NCBI RefSeq assembly: GCF_010093595.1
Contig: NW_022985455.1
Span: 681,053-745,052, forward strand
Direction of reading: 5' to 3'
DNA: 64,000 bases
Origin: Mytilinidion resinicola
Lineage: Eukaryota > Ascomycota > Dothideomycetes > Mytilinidiales > Mytilinidiaceae
The number at the start of each line of letters is the position of its first letter. Within the stretch, counting starts at the first letter, position 1. Below, piece after piece: positions 12,619-22,538 of this stretch. A model generated the notes under the pieces. That model saw nothing but the letters and a program-made list of their open reading frames with translations. It was not told the DNA's origin and ran no database searches. The translations under genes were made by a program, and so were the position numbers.

Positions 12619-13635
12619 ATGTCGGAGAAAGTCAAACAAACCGCCTTAGAGGAGGCCCAGCGCGTTAGAGTCCTGGCTACAGAAGCTGTGCAGTCCCGCG
12701 CCTACTTCTATCCGCTCAGAGTATATTCTGTCCGACTCTCCACAATACCGTGTGCTCTCTGACAGTTCCAAGGGCGTACCCTACTTCCTCACTCATCGCG
12801 ACCTATGGAAGCCTCTAGGTTCCAAGATCGTGCCGACCATGACGCTTGGACTGGGGATTACGACCGCCATGTTCCTCGTCACTTATGTCCCACAAGCAGC
12901 AGTCCTCGCTCTGTTCAACGGTCCTCTTGCCGCCCTGACAACCATTCTCCTCGTCCTGAGTGAATCCTCAACCCTGATCTCAGTCTTGAGCAAGAACTTC
13001 CTAATCGATGAAGTGCTTATTGACACCTTCGACGGCGTACGTCCCGATCTCGGAATCTCCCCATGTGTAGCGCCACCCTTGCGGCTTATACCATTTTAAC
13101 ATAAATTGTAGACTCTCATCGCACGCAACAAGACTGTCCTAGTCTCCGATGGGCGCCAAATCGAGGCTGGAAATGGATCCGATCCCATCTCCAAGCTTGG
13201 CAAACTCATCAAGAAGCCCTTTCAACGCTTCACCCCGACTGCCGTCATCCGCTATTTCCTCTACCTCCCACTCAACTTCATCCCTGTTGTGGGAACCGTA
13301 ATCTTCGTGGCACTGCAGGGACGCAAGACTGGTCCCGCCGCCCACGCGCGATACTTCCAGCTGAAGGAGATGAGCAAAAGCGAGCAGAGCAGATATATCG
13401 AGGAGAAGAAGGCGGCATATACCGCGTCAGTCCAACTACAAGGCCGTTTCAAAAAGAGAAATATTAACCTCACTTCAGATTCGGCGTCGTCGCTCTCCTC
13501 CTTGAAATGATCCCACTCGCCGGCATCTTTTTCGCCTTCACAAACACCGTCGGTGCAGCGCTCTGGGCGGCTGATCTGGAGGATTCAAAGTCCACAGCCC
13601 CCAACCTGCGCGACCAAGCTAAGAAGGCAGAGTGA
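12619..13635 (+). CDS. Rrt8/EI24-like multi-pass membrane protein
   Basis: Exons 12619-12720, 12773-13036, 13112-13425 and 13479-13635 give 278 residues. Introns are 52-75 bp. The first acceptor (AAG) is weak but is the only one that keeps the frame and joins YPLR to GVPYFLTHRDLWKPL, the conserved start of the domain. Hydrophobic segments follow at about residues 53-73, 75-95, 165-185 and 230-255. The block NFIPVVGTVIFVALQGRKTG and the C-terminal block FGVVALLLEMIPLAGIFFAF are typical of the fungal Rrt8/outer-spore-wall family with an EI24-type fold. Yeast Rrt8 is a lipid-droplet/spore-wall protein (established). In filamentous fungi the role is unknown. Confidence 0.8.
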
Positions 13636-15154
13636 GGATTATGAAACACCAACACTATCCTGCTCCCTGCCTTCTATGCTCTCCTGACACTCATTGTACG
13701 ACCTCCATGGCCCAGCATCAGCGTCCATTATCCGACCCCCCTCTCCAAATCTTCTTTCAAGTCCGATAGCACAATATACTCAGACGAGATTGCTGATGAA
13801 CCAGTCAAGCCGGCCACACTACGCAGGCGAATGCTCCTATCGGTATCCGTGGAAACCGCCATATGCGGAAGGCTATCTTCTGGGGTGGTAGTTCAAATTG
13901 CGTCTGGAGGGGCGGGCTATATGAATGAGAGTTTTGCGGCGATAATGCGAAAGGTGCCTGTGTAGATATACTCCCTAGGTGAATACACAGTGTTTCCCTC
14001 CGAGTTGAAATACCCTGGTTTTGAAATAAAGTAATGAAATGATCTGAATATCGAGCAGTGTCCGCTAAGAGATAGTCGCTGAGGCCTCGTAACTCCCTCC
14101 TATGAGAAGGAACGGCAATTTGCTAAGAAATTAATACCAGATTTCCGAGCCTGGCGGTGTGGCGTATTGGGGCCATGAGGACGTTTGATTTACCACTCCT
14201 GTCTAGGTCGTACTAATTACGATGCAAAAGTTCAGGCAGTAAAAAGTAGACTTCCCTTTGACTGGTGGGCTGCCTGCCCGTCGGACCACTCCATATAGTG
14301 ATATTCAGCAAAGAGGGTTGAAGCCCAAAGCACAATATGATAATCTGGGGGCGAAAATGGGGAATGTAGGTAGAGAATGCATTTCCCGACTACCAGCCCG
14401 ATGCGAAACACGAGCCGAATCCTCACACGGCAAGCCGAGTCGCTGCGTCTCAGCCAACAGCAGACCTTCCGTTTCTTCTATATTTCCGGCCACTCGGGAA
14501 TATGACGAGATGCAGGCCGCCATCCGTGCACGCTTCAGACGTCGCGATGGCGGGTCGCTTCCACCACTCACAACGCCCCAAACACGCCCCTTGCGCCACG
14601 CCATCCCATCTCAGGCAGAGCGCCAAGTTGAAACAGGGGGCTCAAAGAGCTTAGCACTTGAGTTTAATGAGAGATATGCCGCGCCAGGACCGCGGAGCGG
14701 TCGACCGTCAGAACTTCACGACACCGCGGCAAGACTTGACGAAGGATTCTCCAATTCGCTGCCTGGAACACGGCCACGATACGACTCACGCCCCTAGCTG
14801 GCGCACCCCAGTGCTAGATTAGGCAGGAAAGGATGCAGGAAGGATGCGGGAGAGCCGGCTCAGTGAAGTCGAGCCTTATATGATACCGCCGTAGGCCGCC
14901 CGCGTTTGAGGCTTTTGCGACATCTAAATCTGACGCATTTCCCCTTCATACATTTCTCATATACATACACCGACGGCCCGCGTCTTCCACATGCCTTTCG
15001 GGCTATAATCAACCGTTTCTACATTGCCTCAATCATTCATTCATTCGGTTCATTCATACACTCACTCAAGAATCTACACTCTTTGCATAAACAAACACTT
15101 CCCAAAAGCCATCCTAGCAACCCTATTTTCTTCGTAACGCGCAATCCCTAAAAG
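13636..15154. other. Intergenic with an unexplained open stretch
   Basis: Just after the Rrt8-like stop the same frame reopens for about 105 codons (near 13646-13965) without an early ATG. A second open frame near 14258-14797 begins only with a non-ATG codon and shows no family feature. The last few hundred bases are C/T-rich leader of the secreted-protein gene. Confidence 0.45.
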
Positions 15155-15741
15155 ATGCACTTCTCAACCCCCTTCCTCGCCCTCCTCGCCCTTACCACCA
15201 CCGCCCTCGCCGACCGCCCCGCCCGCCAATACCGCCGCGACCCCTCGCCCGAGCGCTCCAACGCCCTCCTCCCCCGCATCAACGTCGACCCCACCCTTCT
15301 CTGCGGCGACAACTACGTCGACTGCAACAACGGCTGGTGCTGCTCCGAAGGCGACACCTGCACGACGCTGCAAAGCGTGCCCGTGTGCAAGGATCCGAGC
15401 CAGAGTCTCTTGGGAGGTACGTACACTTATACAAGAAGAGCCCCACCCCCCTCCCCCATGTTGTTAGGCAGTCAGCTCACTCTTTCAACATAGGCACCGT
15501 ACCAGCCTTCCCCTTCAAGTCTATCGACCAAATCAAGTCCTCGATCGACGGCCTAGTGTCTAGCATATCAGCTGGCCTGGTTACAGCCTCTGGAGCAGCG
15601 CCGACAGGCACGGCGAAGACGACGGGCACAGCGACGGGGACCGCGGCTGCGGCTACCGCAACGGGTACTGGTGCCGCGGCGAGATTAGGGGCGTGGGGCG
15701 CGGCGGGGGTGTTAGGGGCTGGGGTTATGATGGTTATTTGA
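15155..15741 (+). CDS. Small cysteine-rich secreted protein with probable GPI anchor
   Basis: Exons 15155-15416 and 15494-15741, joined by a 77-bp GTACGT/TAG intron, give 169 residues. Residues 1-19 (MHFSTPFLALLALTTTALA) are a clear signal peptide. A possible basic processing site (RRD) follows. About residues 50-78 carry six cysteines including a CC pair (LCGDNYVDC, GWCCSEGDTC, PVC). The second half is Thr/Ala/Gly-rich and ends in a hydrophobic tail (LGAWGAAGVLGAGVMMVI), the layout of a GPI-anchored wall or surface protein. I do not recognise a named family. Function cannot be assigned; a cell-surface or effector-like role is possible. Confidence 0.8.
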
Positions 15742-16945
15742 GCTTGAGATTTGGCGGGGCGAGGTGGTGCGAGGTGGTGTAAAAAAGAGGTTGCGTGGCG
15801 GGTAGATGATGTAGGGGACTCATACTGTACGTGTATCTCCAGATGTTCATATTCTTGCTTTAGCGCTTCTCGAGTATGTATGATAGCAACTAAAATTGCA
15901 TTGTTAGTATGATTCTTTGCTTCGGTGGTATTCGAATTCCGCCGTCTCTCATCCCTGCTTTCTTCTTGCTAGTCGATGTCAATAACGTCCTCAATCATAT
16001 TCCACATCGTTGATGAATGGAACGGAAGCATTCATTCCGTAAGAAAAGAAATACGAAGCGAGCAGCTACACTCCACGATCATACAAGCCTTGCGCTGAGT
16101 TGCCATGGTGTCTAGATCCTGTCACGTGTGCACCGGCCACGTCACCTTCACTCATTCGAAGCTTGACAAGCAAGAAAACGGAATGTTAGCTCTATCACTG
16201 TATTGATGCGACCTGTCTAGTTGAAATAATCTCTCATAAACGAACGCGGGATAGTGGGATTCAACCTTCCTCGGGTTTCGCAGACGTCGCTAATGTGATC
16301 TGTGTGGGATTTTGCCTTGGAAGCCTTAGCCTGAAATGTGAAATAAAGAGAGGAAGAGACTAGTAGTCTCAGAAGAGAAAGCAGAGATAAATTCATCTTA
16401 CTACACGGACATATAAGCGCTATTGCACTATAAGTATCAAGTCCCGGCTAGAGGCGGTGTCAGGTAACGTCAGGTAATCAACCAACTGAGATGCAAAAGG
16501 AGGCTCACCACAAAGGATAGAGTTATGTGCAGTCATGTAGAGGTAAGATCATGATGCAGTCGTAGTGTATTTCCTTGACTTCAAAAAGACCGGCTTTACG
16601 ATATCATTGGCTGCCTGATGTCAAAAACTGCAAGGCTCTCTTCGTCGCAGCCTTTTGTACACTCAATTATACTCTATATATTGCGATTTGAATTTGACCA
16701 CAGCTCTCGCATTTTCTAGCCTTTCCTCTTTGAGAACTACCTTAAGCTAGCACGCGCAGCAATGGCAGTCGCCATCCACCAACTCCATGCTTCCCAGCCA
16801 GCTCCAACAGACAGAGGAGCTTCGCTTTTCTCTCCTCGAAGAGCGCGTCGATGCCCTCTCCCTTCATCTCTAGAAACTAAGCTCCTCGCATACCTCCTCT
16901 CCTGGCCCACCGTCGCCAGCCGTCTCCTCCCAGAGCCAGACTCTG
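15742..16945. other. Intergenic upstream of the isocyanide synthase gene
   Basis: AT-rich without genes. The stretch nearest the synthase carries two upstream ATGs, at 16762 and 16787 (see findings). No clear TATA box lies at a standard distance. Confidence 0.55.
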
Positions 16946-19120
16946 ATGAGCACCCACGAAGCCACCAACCGTCACGTTCCGACCGCGCCTGGCTTCGAAA
17001 GCCTGGGTCCTCTCCCAACACCCTCCATCAGCACACCTGGCACTCCCTCGCTCGCTGAAGATAGCTTTACCTTCGAGCCTGACAGTCCTTCCACCAAGCT
17101 CGCACTCCGCATCATCGATATCATCCAGCGATATGGCCAAAACAGCAGCTCATCGGATATTCCATGGGCGGGCAAAGTAAAATTCCTCCCCCTCGTTGAG
17201 AAGTACGTCAAGAACAATGAGCCGGTGCGGATGGTGCTGCCCGCGTTCCCATTCAAGAGCCCGAACCGGGTCGACAAGGTCCTGGGCTCGCTGCCAGATC
17301 TAGGAGAAGAGCTAGCGCTAATGCACCTGAACGGGCTTTGTGAAAGCATTCGGGAAATATATGAGTATGGTGCTACTGTAACCATTACTTCCGACGGGCT
17401 GGTATACAATGATCTGATGGGTATTGAAGACAGCGAGGTTTGGGAGTACTCGACTGCGGTGCGCGATATCATCAAGGCGAAGAATCTGAGGCACATCAAT
17501 ACTCTCCGAATCGTTGACATACTCGGCACACATGAGAGTACTAGCAAGGATCTGACAAGAGAGGAGTATTTGGCGCATGCAGGATGCTATCGTCGAGAGC
17601 TGATGGCGAAGTTTGAGCCGGCGGATTTTGATAGCAGGGAGGCTGTGAGGAACGATAAGGATATTTGTATGACCTACAAGGGGTACATCAAGTTCCTGAC
17701 CAAGGATCTGGCGCACAGCAGACTGACGAAGGCGATGATGGATGGAAAAATCTCGAAGAGGCGGTTCAAGAAAGCAATTGAGCAGTTAGCGTTGAAGATG
17801 ATTATTCGTGGCAAGGTGAGTCCCCGTTTCATCCCAAAATACTAGCGTTGCCCCTTCGTTCTTCTCTTCGATCACTAAAAGACTAAACCTACGCTAGACT
17901 TTCGCCGCTGCCATTGCCTTCAAGTGCGCCAACTACGTTCGTCTTTCTATCCATGCCTCCACTGGCGAAACAAAGCTCACGGTCCCCCTCATCCCTCCCC
18001 CAAATGGCGGCTACATTATGACACCGTGGCACTCCAGCATCGCTGTCGGCGTAGATGGCTCCTTTCGCACTGTGCACGCCGACGAAGTCCGCGACACACA
18101 CGAACTGATGTATCGAGACGGGCGTCCCTATTACTACCGCGAGAAGTCGCCGCTGTACGACCTCGGCGCGACCACACTCAAAGTTGAGTTCGAGTACCTT
18201 TACCCGTGCGGGCTTATCATCCACGGGATTCCAGATGCTGCTGGCGTAAAGCCATCGTTCCGCGATGTTGACGCCGGGAAATTGAGAGCACTAGCACAAT
18301 TGCAGTCTCTAGTGGTGCTGCGTGGCTTTGCGGAGACGACGAATCGCGAGATCTTCATCAGCCGTGCGCACGAGCTTGGGGAAGTACAGCCGTGGACGTT
18401 TGGGACCCTGCAACAGGTTAAAGACAGTGGGCGCAAAGATAAGCTGGAGAATAACGTTACTAGCTCCGAGGCCATGGCCATGCACTATGATGGCGTGTTC
18501 AAGTACATGACGCAGAAAGATGAGAATGGGGTTGATATGCTTGATGTCAATGGGAACGAGATCAAACTGCAGAAGCCACCGAAGTGAGTATTACTGGCTC
18601 TCTGCTTTTACCCCTATACTTGTCTATGACCCCTGATCGTTACTAGATATTCATGAGTCTCAGATTCCAATTCTTCACCTGCATCGCGACGGCCCCGAAA
18701 GGCACCGGACACACCCTCTTCGCCTCCTCGCGCCTCTTCTTCAAGTATCTCCCGCACCCCTACACCGTCGAACGCCTCGAAGCCGTCCGCTGGCGCATGG
18801 ACACCGACGGCTTCTGGGACAGCAAGATCGCAAACCTCCCCCTCGTCGTCCGCCATCCCGTTAATGGCACCCCATGCGTGCGCTGGCACGAGCCATGGCC
18901 TGCAAGCAAGACCAAGTTCTCGGCATTCCAAACCACCATCGAGAACGATTCGCAGGAGATCTGCGACGTTGTAAACTCGCTGCTGTATGACCGTCGCGTG
19001 ACGCTGCGTTTCGAGTGGGAGCAGGGCGACATCTTGATCAGCGATAACACGGCTATGCTGCATACGGGAACCGCGTATACGGGCGAAGATATCAACAACC
19101 AGCCCTACTCTCCTTCGTGA
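16946..19120 (+). CDS. Isocyanide synthase (DIT1/PvcA) fused to TauD-type Fe(II)/2-oxoglutarate dioxygenase
   Basis: Exons 16946-17815, 17898-18583 and 18664-19120 (introns 82 and 80 bp) give 670 residues. The N-terminal half (about 45-335) is a DIT1/PvcA domain, with the signature LPAFPFKSPN at 98-107, LPDLGEELAL at 116-125 and SDGLVYNDLMG at 149-159. PvcA/IsnA-type enzymes turn an amino acid amino group, usually of Tyr or Trp, into an isonitrile with ribulose-5-phosphate (established). The C-terminal half (about 390-670) is TauD-like, with the iron-binding H-x-D as HYD at 486-488 and the distal His at 652 (MLHTGTAY). The protein stops 18 residues after that His, and the expected arginine that grips 2-oxoglutarate is not seen. 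Fused ICS-TauD proteins are the backbone of fungal isocyanide clusters such as xan. The third acceptor (CTCAG at 18659-18663) is the one that keeps the frame. Confidence 0.9.
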
Positions 19121-19248
19121 GCCGACTTGGTCTTATTGACAGTCCATCGCCTCAAGCGACTATGATTTCTTCAAGACTGACAGCAGTCGAGGCTCGGGAT
19201 GGGTTTTCAAAGGAGGTGGGTATGGTTGGCTAGATAGCAGCCGCGTGA

Positions 19249-20176
19249 TTAGCAAACGACATCAGTATTTTGGAGGTGCTCGTACCATAGGATCATGGTT
19301 GCTGCTTCCACAAGCCCGTGTGCCCACAAGGTTTGATGTGGAATCGGTGTGCATGACTGATTGAGGAGTACCAGAAGACAGACGTTCTGCGAATGCCTTC
19401 CTTCACACGGTCCAAGGCACGAATCGGAACGACCAAAGTATGAGCATCCCCAGCAAGCCCTTTTGAATATTAGTGGATCGAAAGAGACAAGAGTGGCCAG
19501 GTACTTACATCTTCTATGCCATCCGCGGTATTTTCTGACAAGATGTTGAACCAGAAGCGCACAGCTCCAACCAAAAGGGGAAATTGTGCCATACAAAGAA
19601 TAATTAGTGCCCAATTATTGACTAGCAGGCACCGAACGGCTTTGCGGCGCTCTTTGCTGCGATCTTTGCTTTTGTCAGTGCTGTCCTCAGCCTCCTTCAT
19701 GGCTGTGCTGAGTCTACACGGGTTCATAAATAATGAAAGATCGAAAGCGGCCCACATAATGGTGGTTCCGGTTCGGAGTCCACTTCTGGGTTTAAAAGAT
19801 TTGAAGCTGAAAAATCGGTTACCATATCGCTCGCATAAAGCTCTTTCCACGATCGTACGCTAGGAATGTGAACGTCATCGCATAACACAATGACGCTACC
19901 AGTACTGAGACTACTGGATGCCGCACAGCTCGGGTGGGGCGGGCGGCGGCTTGAGAGGTTAGTATCTCTCTCAGGAACTTCAGATATGATTCAGTAATGA
20001 AGATCGAATGGATTTGACAGCGAGCTTACGTCGAATGAAGATAGACCTTGATGCGAGGCTTGAGTCAAGGCTTTGCGAGCAGGTGCCCAGCCCTTGGGAG
20101 GATGGTGGACGTCAAAGTAGAAAGTGAGGATTAGAAGAAAAAGGCACGAAGAAGAGTATGACCAGGCTAACAGCAT
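19249..20176 (-). CDS. Putative multi-pass membrane protein, unknown family
   Basis: I could build one continuous model: exons 20176-20030, 19977-19823, 19782-19509 and 19386-19249, 237 residues, all phases compatible. Introns are 52, 40 and 122 bp; the 40-bp one is unusually short and makes that junction doubtful. Hydrophobic segments appear near residues 1-20 (LLAWSYSSSCLFLLILTFYF), 75-95 (VVSVLVASLCYAMTFTFLAY), 105-118, 150-172 and 190-215. A charged Lys/Asp/Glu-rich loop (about 120-145) lies between them. Upstream on the same strand there is an intron-like end (ACTAAC branch site, then AAGCAG) at about 20189-20210, so a further 5' exon may exist. I do not recognise the family. Its place beside the isocyanide synthase suggests a cluster role such as transport or membrane-bound tailoring; this is inference. 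Confidence 0.45.
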
Positions 20177-20528
20177 GGAGAACCTTCTGCTTGCCAGACA
20201 GGTTAGTCCACCATATGGGCCAAACGAGCACGGTTATTGCAAGACCTAAAACGAAGAGAAGGGGGCTGATAGTCGAAGCTGCAGCCATTCTGCAGGGTCA
20301 AAAGACAGGACAAGCGGTGAACAAGCGTTGGAACAAGGCAAACGTGCATACTCACACAAACGGGGCGGAGGAGCCTCATATCTTGTCGAGCTTCCATTGA
20401 GACGTGCAAGCTATTCCCAATCCAGGGTACGCAAGCTCAGGGCGTTCTACGCCGTATGGGAGCAAACCGCAATCACATCGCGTTGATTACTGAAATGATG
20501 GCGGCTTCACCATCCAACTATTGACTTC

Positions 20529-20560
20529 GGTAGGCCGCCTCGAGTGATACTCGGCCTACC
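20529..20560. repeat. Perfect 9-bp inverted repeat (hairpin)
   Basis: GGTAGGCCG at 20529-20537 is mirrored by CGGCCTACC at 20552-20560 with a 14-bp spacer. Each arm, with its flanking bases, contains CGG and CCG triplets spaced by four or five bases, the half-site type bound by Zn2Cys6 regulators. It lies between the membrane-protein gene and the monooxygenase pseudogene. Confidence 0.6.
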
Positions 20561-20607
20561 CGTAGATCGCAATTAACTATTGGGCAGCGTCACTCGCGTC
20601 ACTTGCG

Positions 20608-20751
20608 TCACGAACTTCTCGAGTTTTGACCCTTGCTGTACACTCCAAGAGATTGCTCTTGCATGTGCCACTCCCAGTATGGTTGATGGTATGAGAACAG
20701 CGTAAAGATTGCAGATGCTAGAGCCTGAAAAAATCGGCGGCTGTCGTCCAT
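20608..20751 (-). CDS. Small ORF (47 codons), doubtful
   Basis: ATG at 20751 opens a short frame, MDDSRRFFQALASAIFTLFS, with a hydrophobic start and an aromatic middle (YHQPYWEWHM). A TATAAAA box on the minus strand at 20971-20977 and two intron-like segments (GTGAGT...TTGCAG at about 20857-20942; GTAAGT...TTTCCAG at about 20752-20838) precede it, so this may be the first coding exon of a spliced transcript or a peptide gene. No relative is recognised. Whether it is translated is open. Confidence 0.2.
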   Translation of the reverse strand: MDDSRRFFQALASAIFTLFSYHQPYWEWHMQEQSLGVYSKGQNSRSS

Positions 20752-21122
20752 CTGGAAAGCTCAAATCTTTAATTTTGTGGAGTGAGAGTCTGAGACTATG
20801 AGCGCAAGTTGATGAAACAAAGAAGACTTTGGACTTACTTGCGGGACTTTCAGTAGGAGCAACACTGCAAGGCGGCAAAAGCCTGTCATTAGTGGCGTTC
20901 CCCAGTGGCTCTCGAGTCGGCTGGACTTCGCTGTAGACTCACCGATCGTGTGATTAGTGTGCAGGTGGCTTTTTATACACATACGGGACGGGAGCTCCAC
21001 GATATCGAGCCGAGCTCATTGGTTCAAAGCAGCCTTTCGTAGGGATCAAAAGCCATTGTAGCACAGCTATCACTTCCGAAGCTGGCCACGGGATGTGTCT
21101 AGAGTAAGCACGGATGTCATCT

Positions 21123-22377
21123 TCATCTAGCCGGCCATTGATAATCAGGCATTGGGGCCTTTTTCTCTGTGAAGCCCAGCGCCGAGGCTACACCCATTGT
21201 CAACCTATCCAGCCTCGCCCATGTTACAAAACCCAAAATGGCGTCCCTGATTCTAATGCCCCATACGGTCTGCGGATTGAGTAGCTGCATCGCGTTATCC
21301 CCGCCCTGCGAGCTTTTGGCAAACGGTAGCATGATCTCTTCATACCGCTTCAAGGCCATATCGACATCGCTAGAATGACTCAACAGCTCTCCAGCAAGGA
21401 CATAAACCGCCGATGATTGCAAGACTGGTGCCAAAGCCGGGTGTCGTATAGCCGGCATCGCCAAGCAGGACCACGCAGCCATCGTGTAGTTTAGGTGATC
21501 GGATCTGCACGAACAGAGGGCAGTAGAAGTCATCGCTTTCGCGCATGTCTTGCAGAACCTCGGGCGCCACCCAGCCTGCATCGCGGAACATCTCTCCCAT
21601 CAGCTTCATGCAGCTTTTGTTACCGTCACGAAGAGCTTTGTTGAGTCTCTACTTCGTTTCAATATCTCCTCTTGTGGTGACATTCATGAGATTGCCTCTC
21701 GTACGGCCAACAGGATCGGGGTCGGGACACAGGAAGACAACGCATCCGCCCGTGGCGTTGTACCATTTCGCCAGGCGGCCGCCTTGCAGCAGATTGATCT
21801 TGATGGCGAAATACGCTACATGAACGCCCTCGTTGTAGAGTTGCTCCTGCGGCTTGCTGTCTAGCATCATGCCTCGAATCTTCGAGCCAAGGCTGTCTGC
21901 AGCTACGAGAAGGTCATACATCTTCACTTCCTTGCTCTTTGCGAAAGTGACGGCCACTCCATCGTTGCGCTGCTCAAAGTGGTCCACGGACTCGCCAAAT
22001 ATGAGTTTCACCCGTGTTATAATTAGATCGATGAAGATCTTCGTAAGCATCCCGCGGAATATCTCGAACTCGGATGTGACGCTCTGAATGTCTGATCTGC
22101 CGGTCGCTCTGAGTGTTGCCACAGCCTTGCCATTTGCGTTTACGAATTGTATGCCCTCTTCCTTTGTGGTGTGATTGCAGATCTCCTGTTCTGCGCTCAT
22201 CCATTTGATGATGTCCACGGCTGAGCTGCGTATGTCGACGCTGGCGCCGGTCAAGCGGAGGGAAGGATCACGCTCGACTATAGTGATGTTGGCGTTGGGA
22301 TAGGCTCGAAGCAGCTAAAACGCGAAGACACTGCTAGCGAAGCCGGAACCGGAGATGAGAATGTTGAGGTTCGACAT
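21123..22377 (-). pseudogene. FAD-dependent monooxygenase pseudogene
   Basis: The conceptual product of about 415 residues is clearly a group A FAD monooxygenase: N-terminal dinucleotide-binding fold (NILISGSGFAS), TGASVDIRSSAVDII, the mid-domain DG-type motif (LLVAADSLGSKIRGMM) and the flavin-binding VVLLGDAGYTTPGFG. It is broken three times: an in-frame TAG at about 22318-22316 where relatives have Trp, a second TAG at about 21652-21650, and a one-base insertion near 21396 that shifts frame inside the stretch LAIIGG / YVLAGELLS. The third glycine of GxGxxG reads Ser. The base changes fit G:C to A:T decay. Relatives hydroxylate or epoxidise aromatic or polyketide substrates. Its position suggests a former tailoring enzyme of the island. 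Confidence 0.88.
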
Positions 22378-22521
22378 TGGCGGCGACAGTCACATAGTCG
22401 TGAAGCACCTGGTCCCCTATTGTTCTAACACACCTTCGCGACATAATCACGGCGGCGGGCCCTGCAATACGGGGCCAAGGGTAACATTACGTTGTCATTG
22501 GTTGATACGGGGTCAAATTCA

Positions 22522-22534
22522 CCCTAACCCTAAC
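22522..22534. repeat. Telomere-like motif, two CCCTAA units
   Basis: CCCTAACCCTAAC on the plus strand (TTAGGG units on the minus strand) lies four bases beyond the stop codon of the truncated lactonase gene. No longer array is present. Confidence 0.8.
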
Positions 22535-22538
22535 GATG

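Noticed and set aside
14258..14797. Open frame of about 180 codons
   Set aside because: It begins with a non-ATG codon; the first ATG is at about 14356. It has no family feature or nearby splice context. Could still be an orphan gene.
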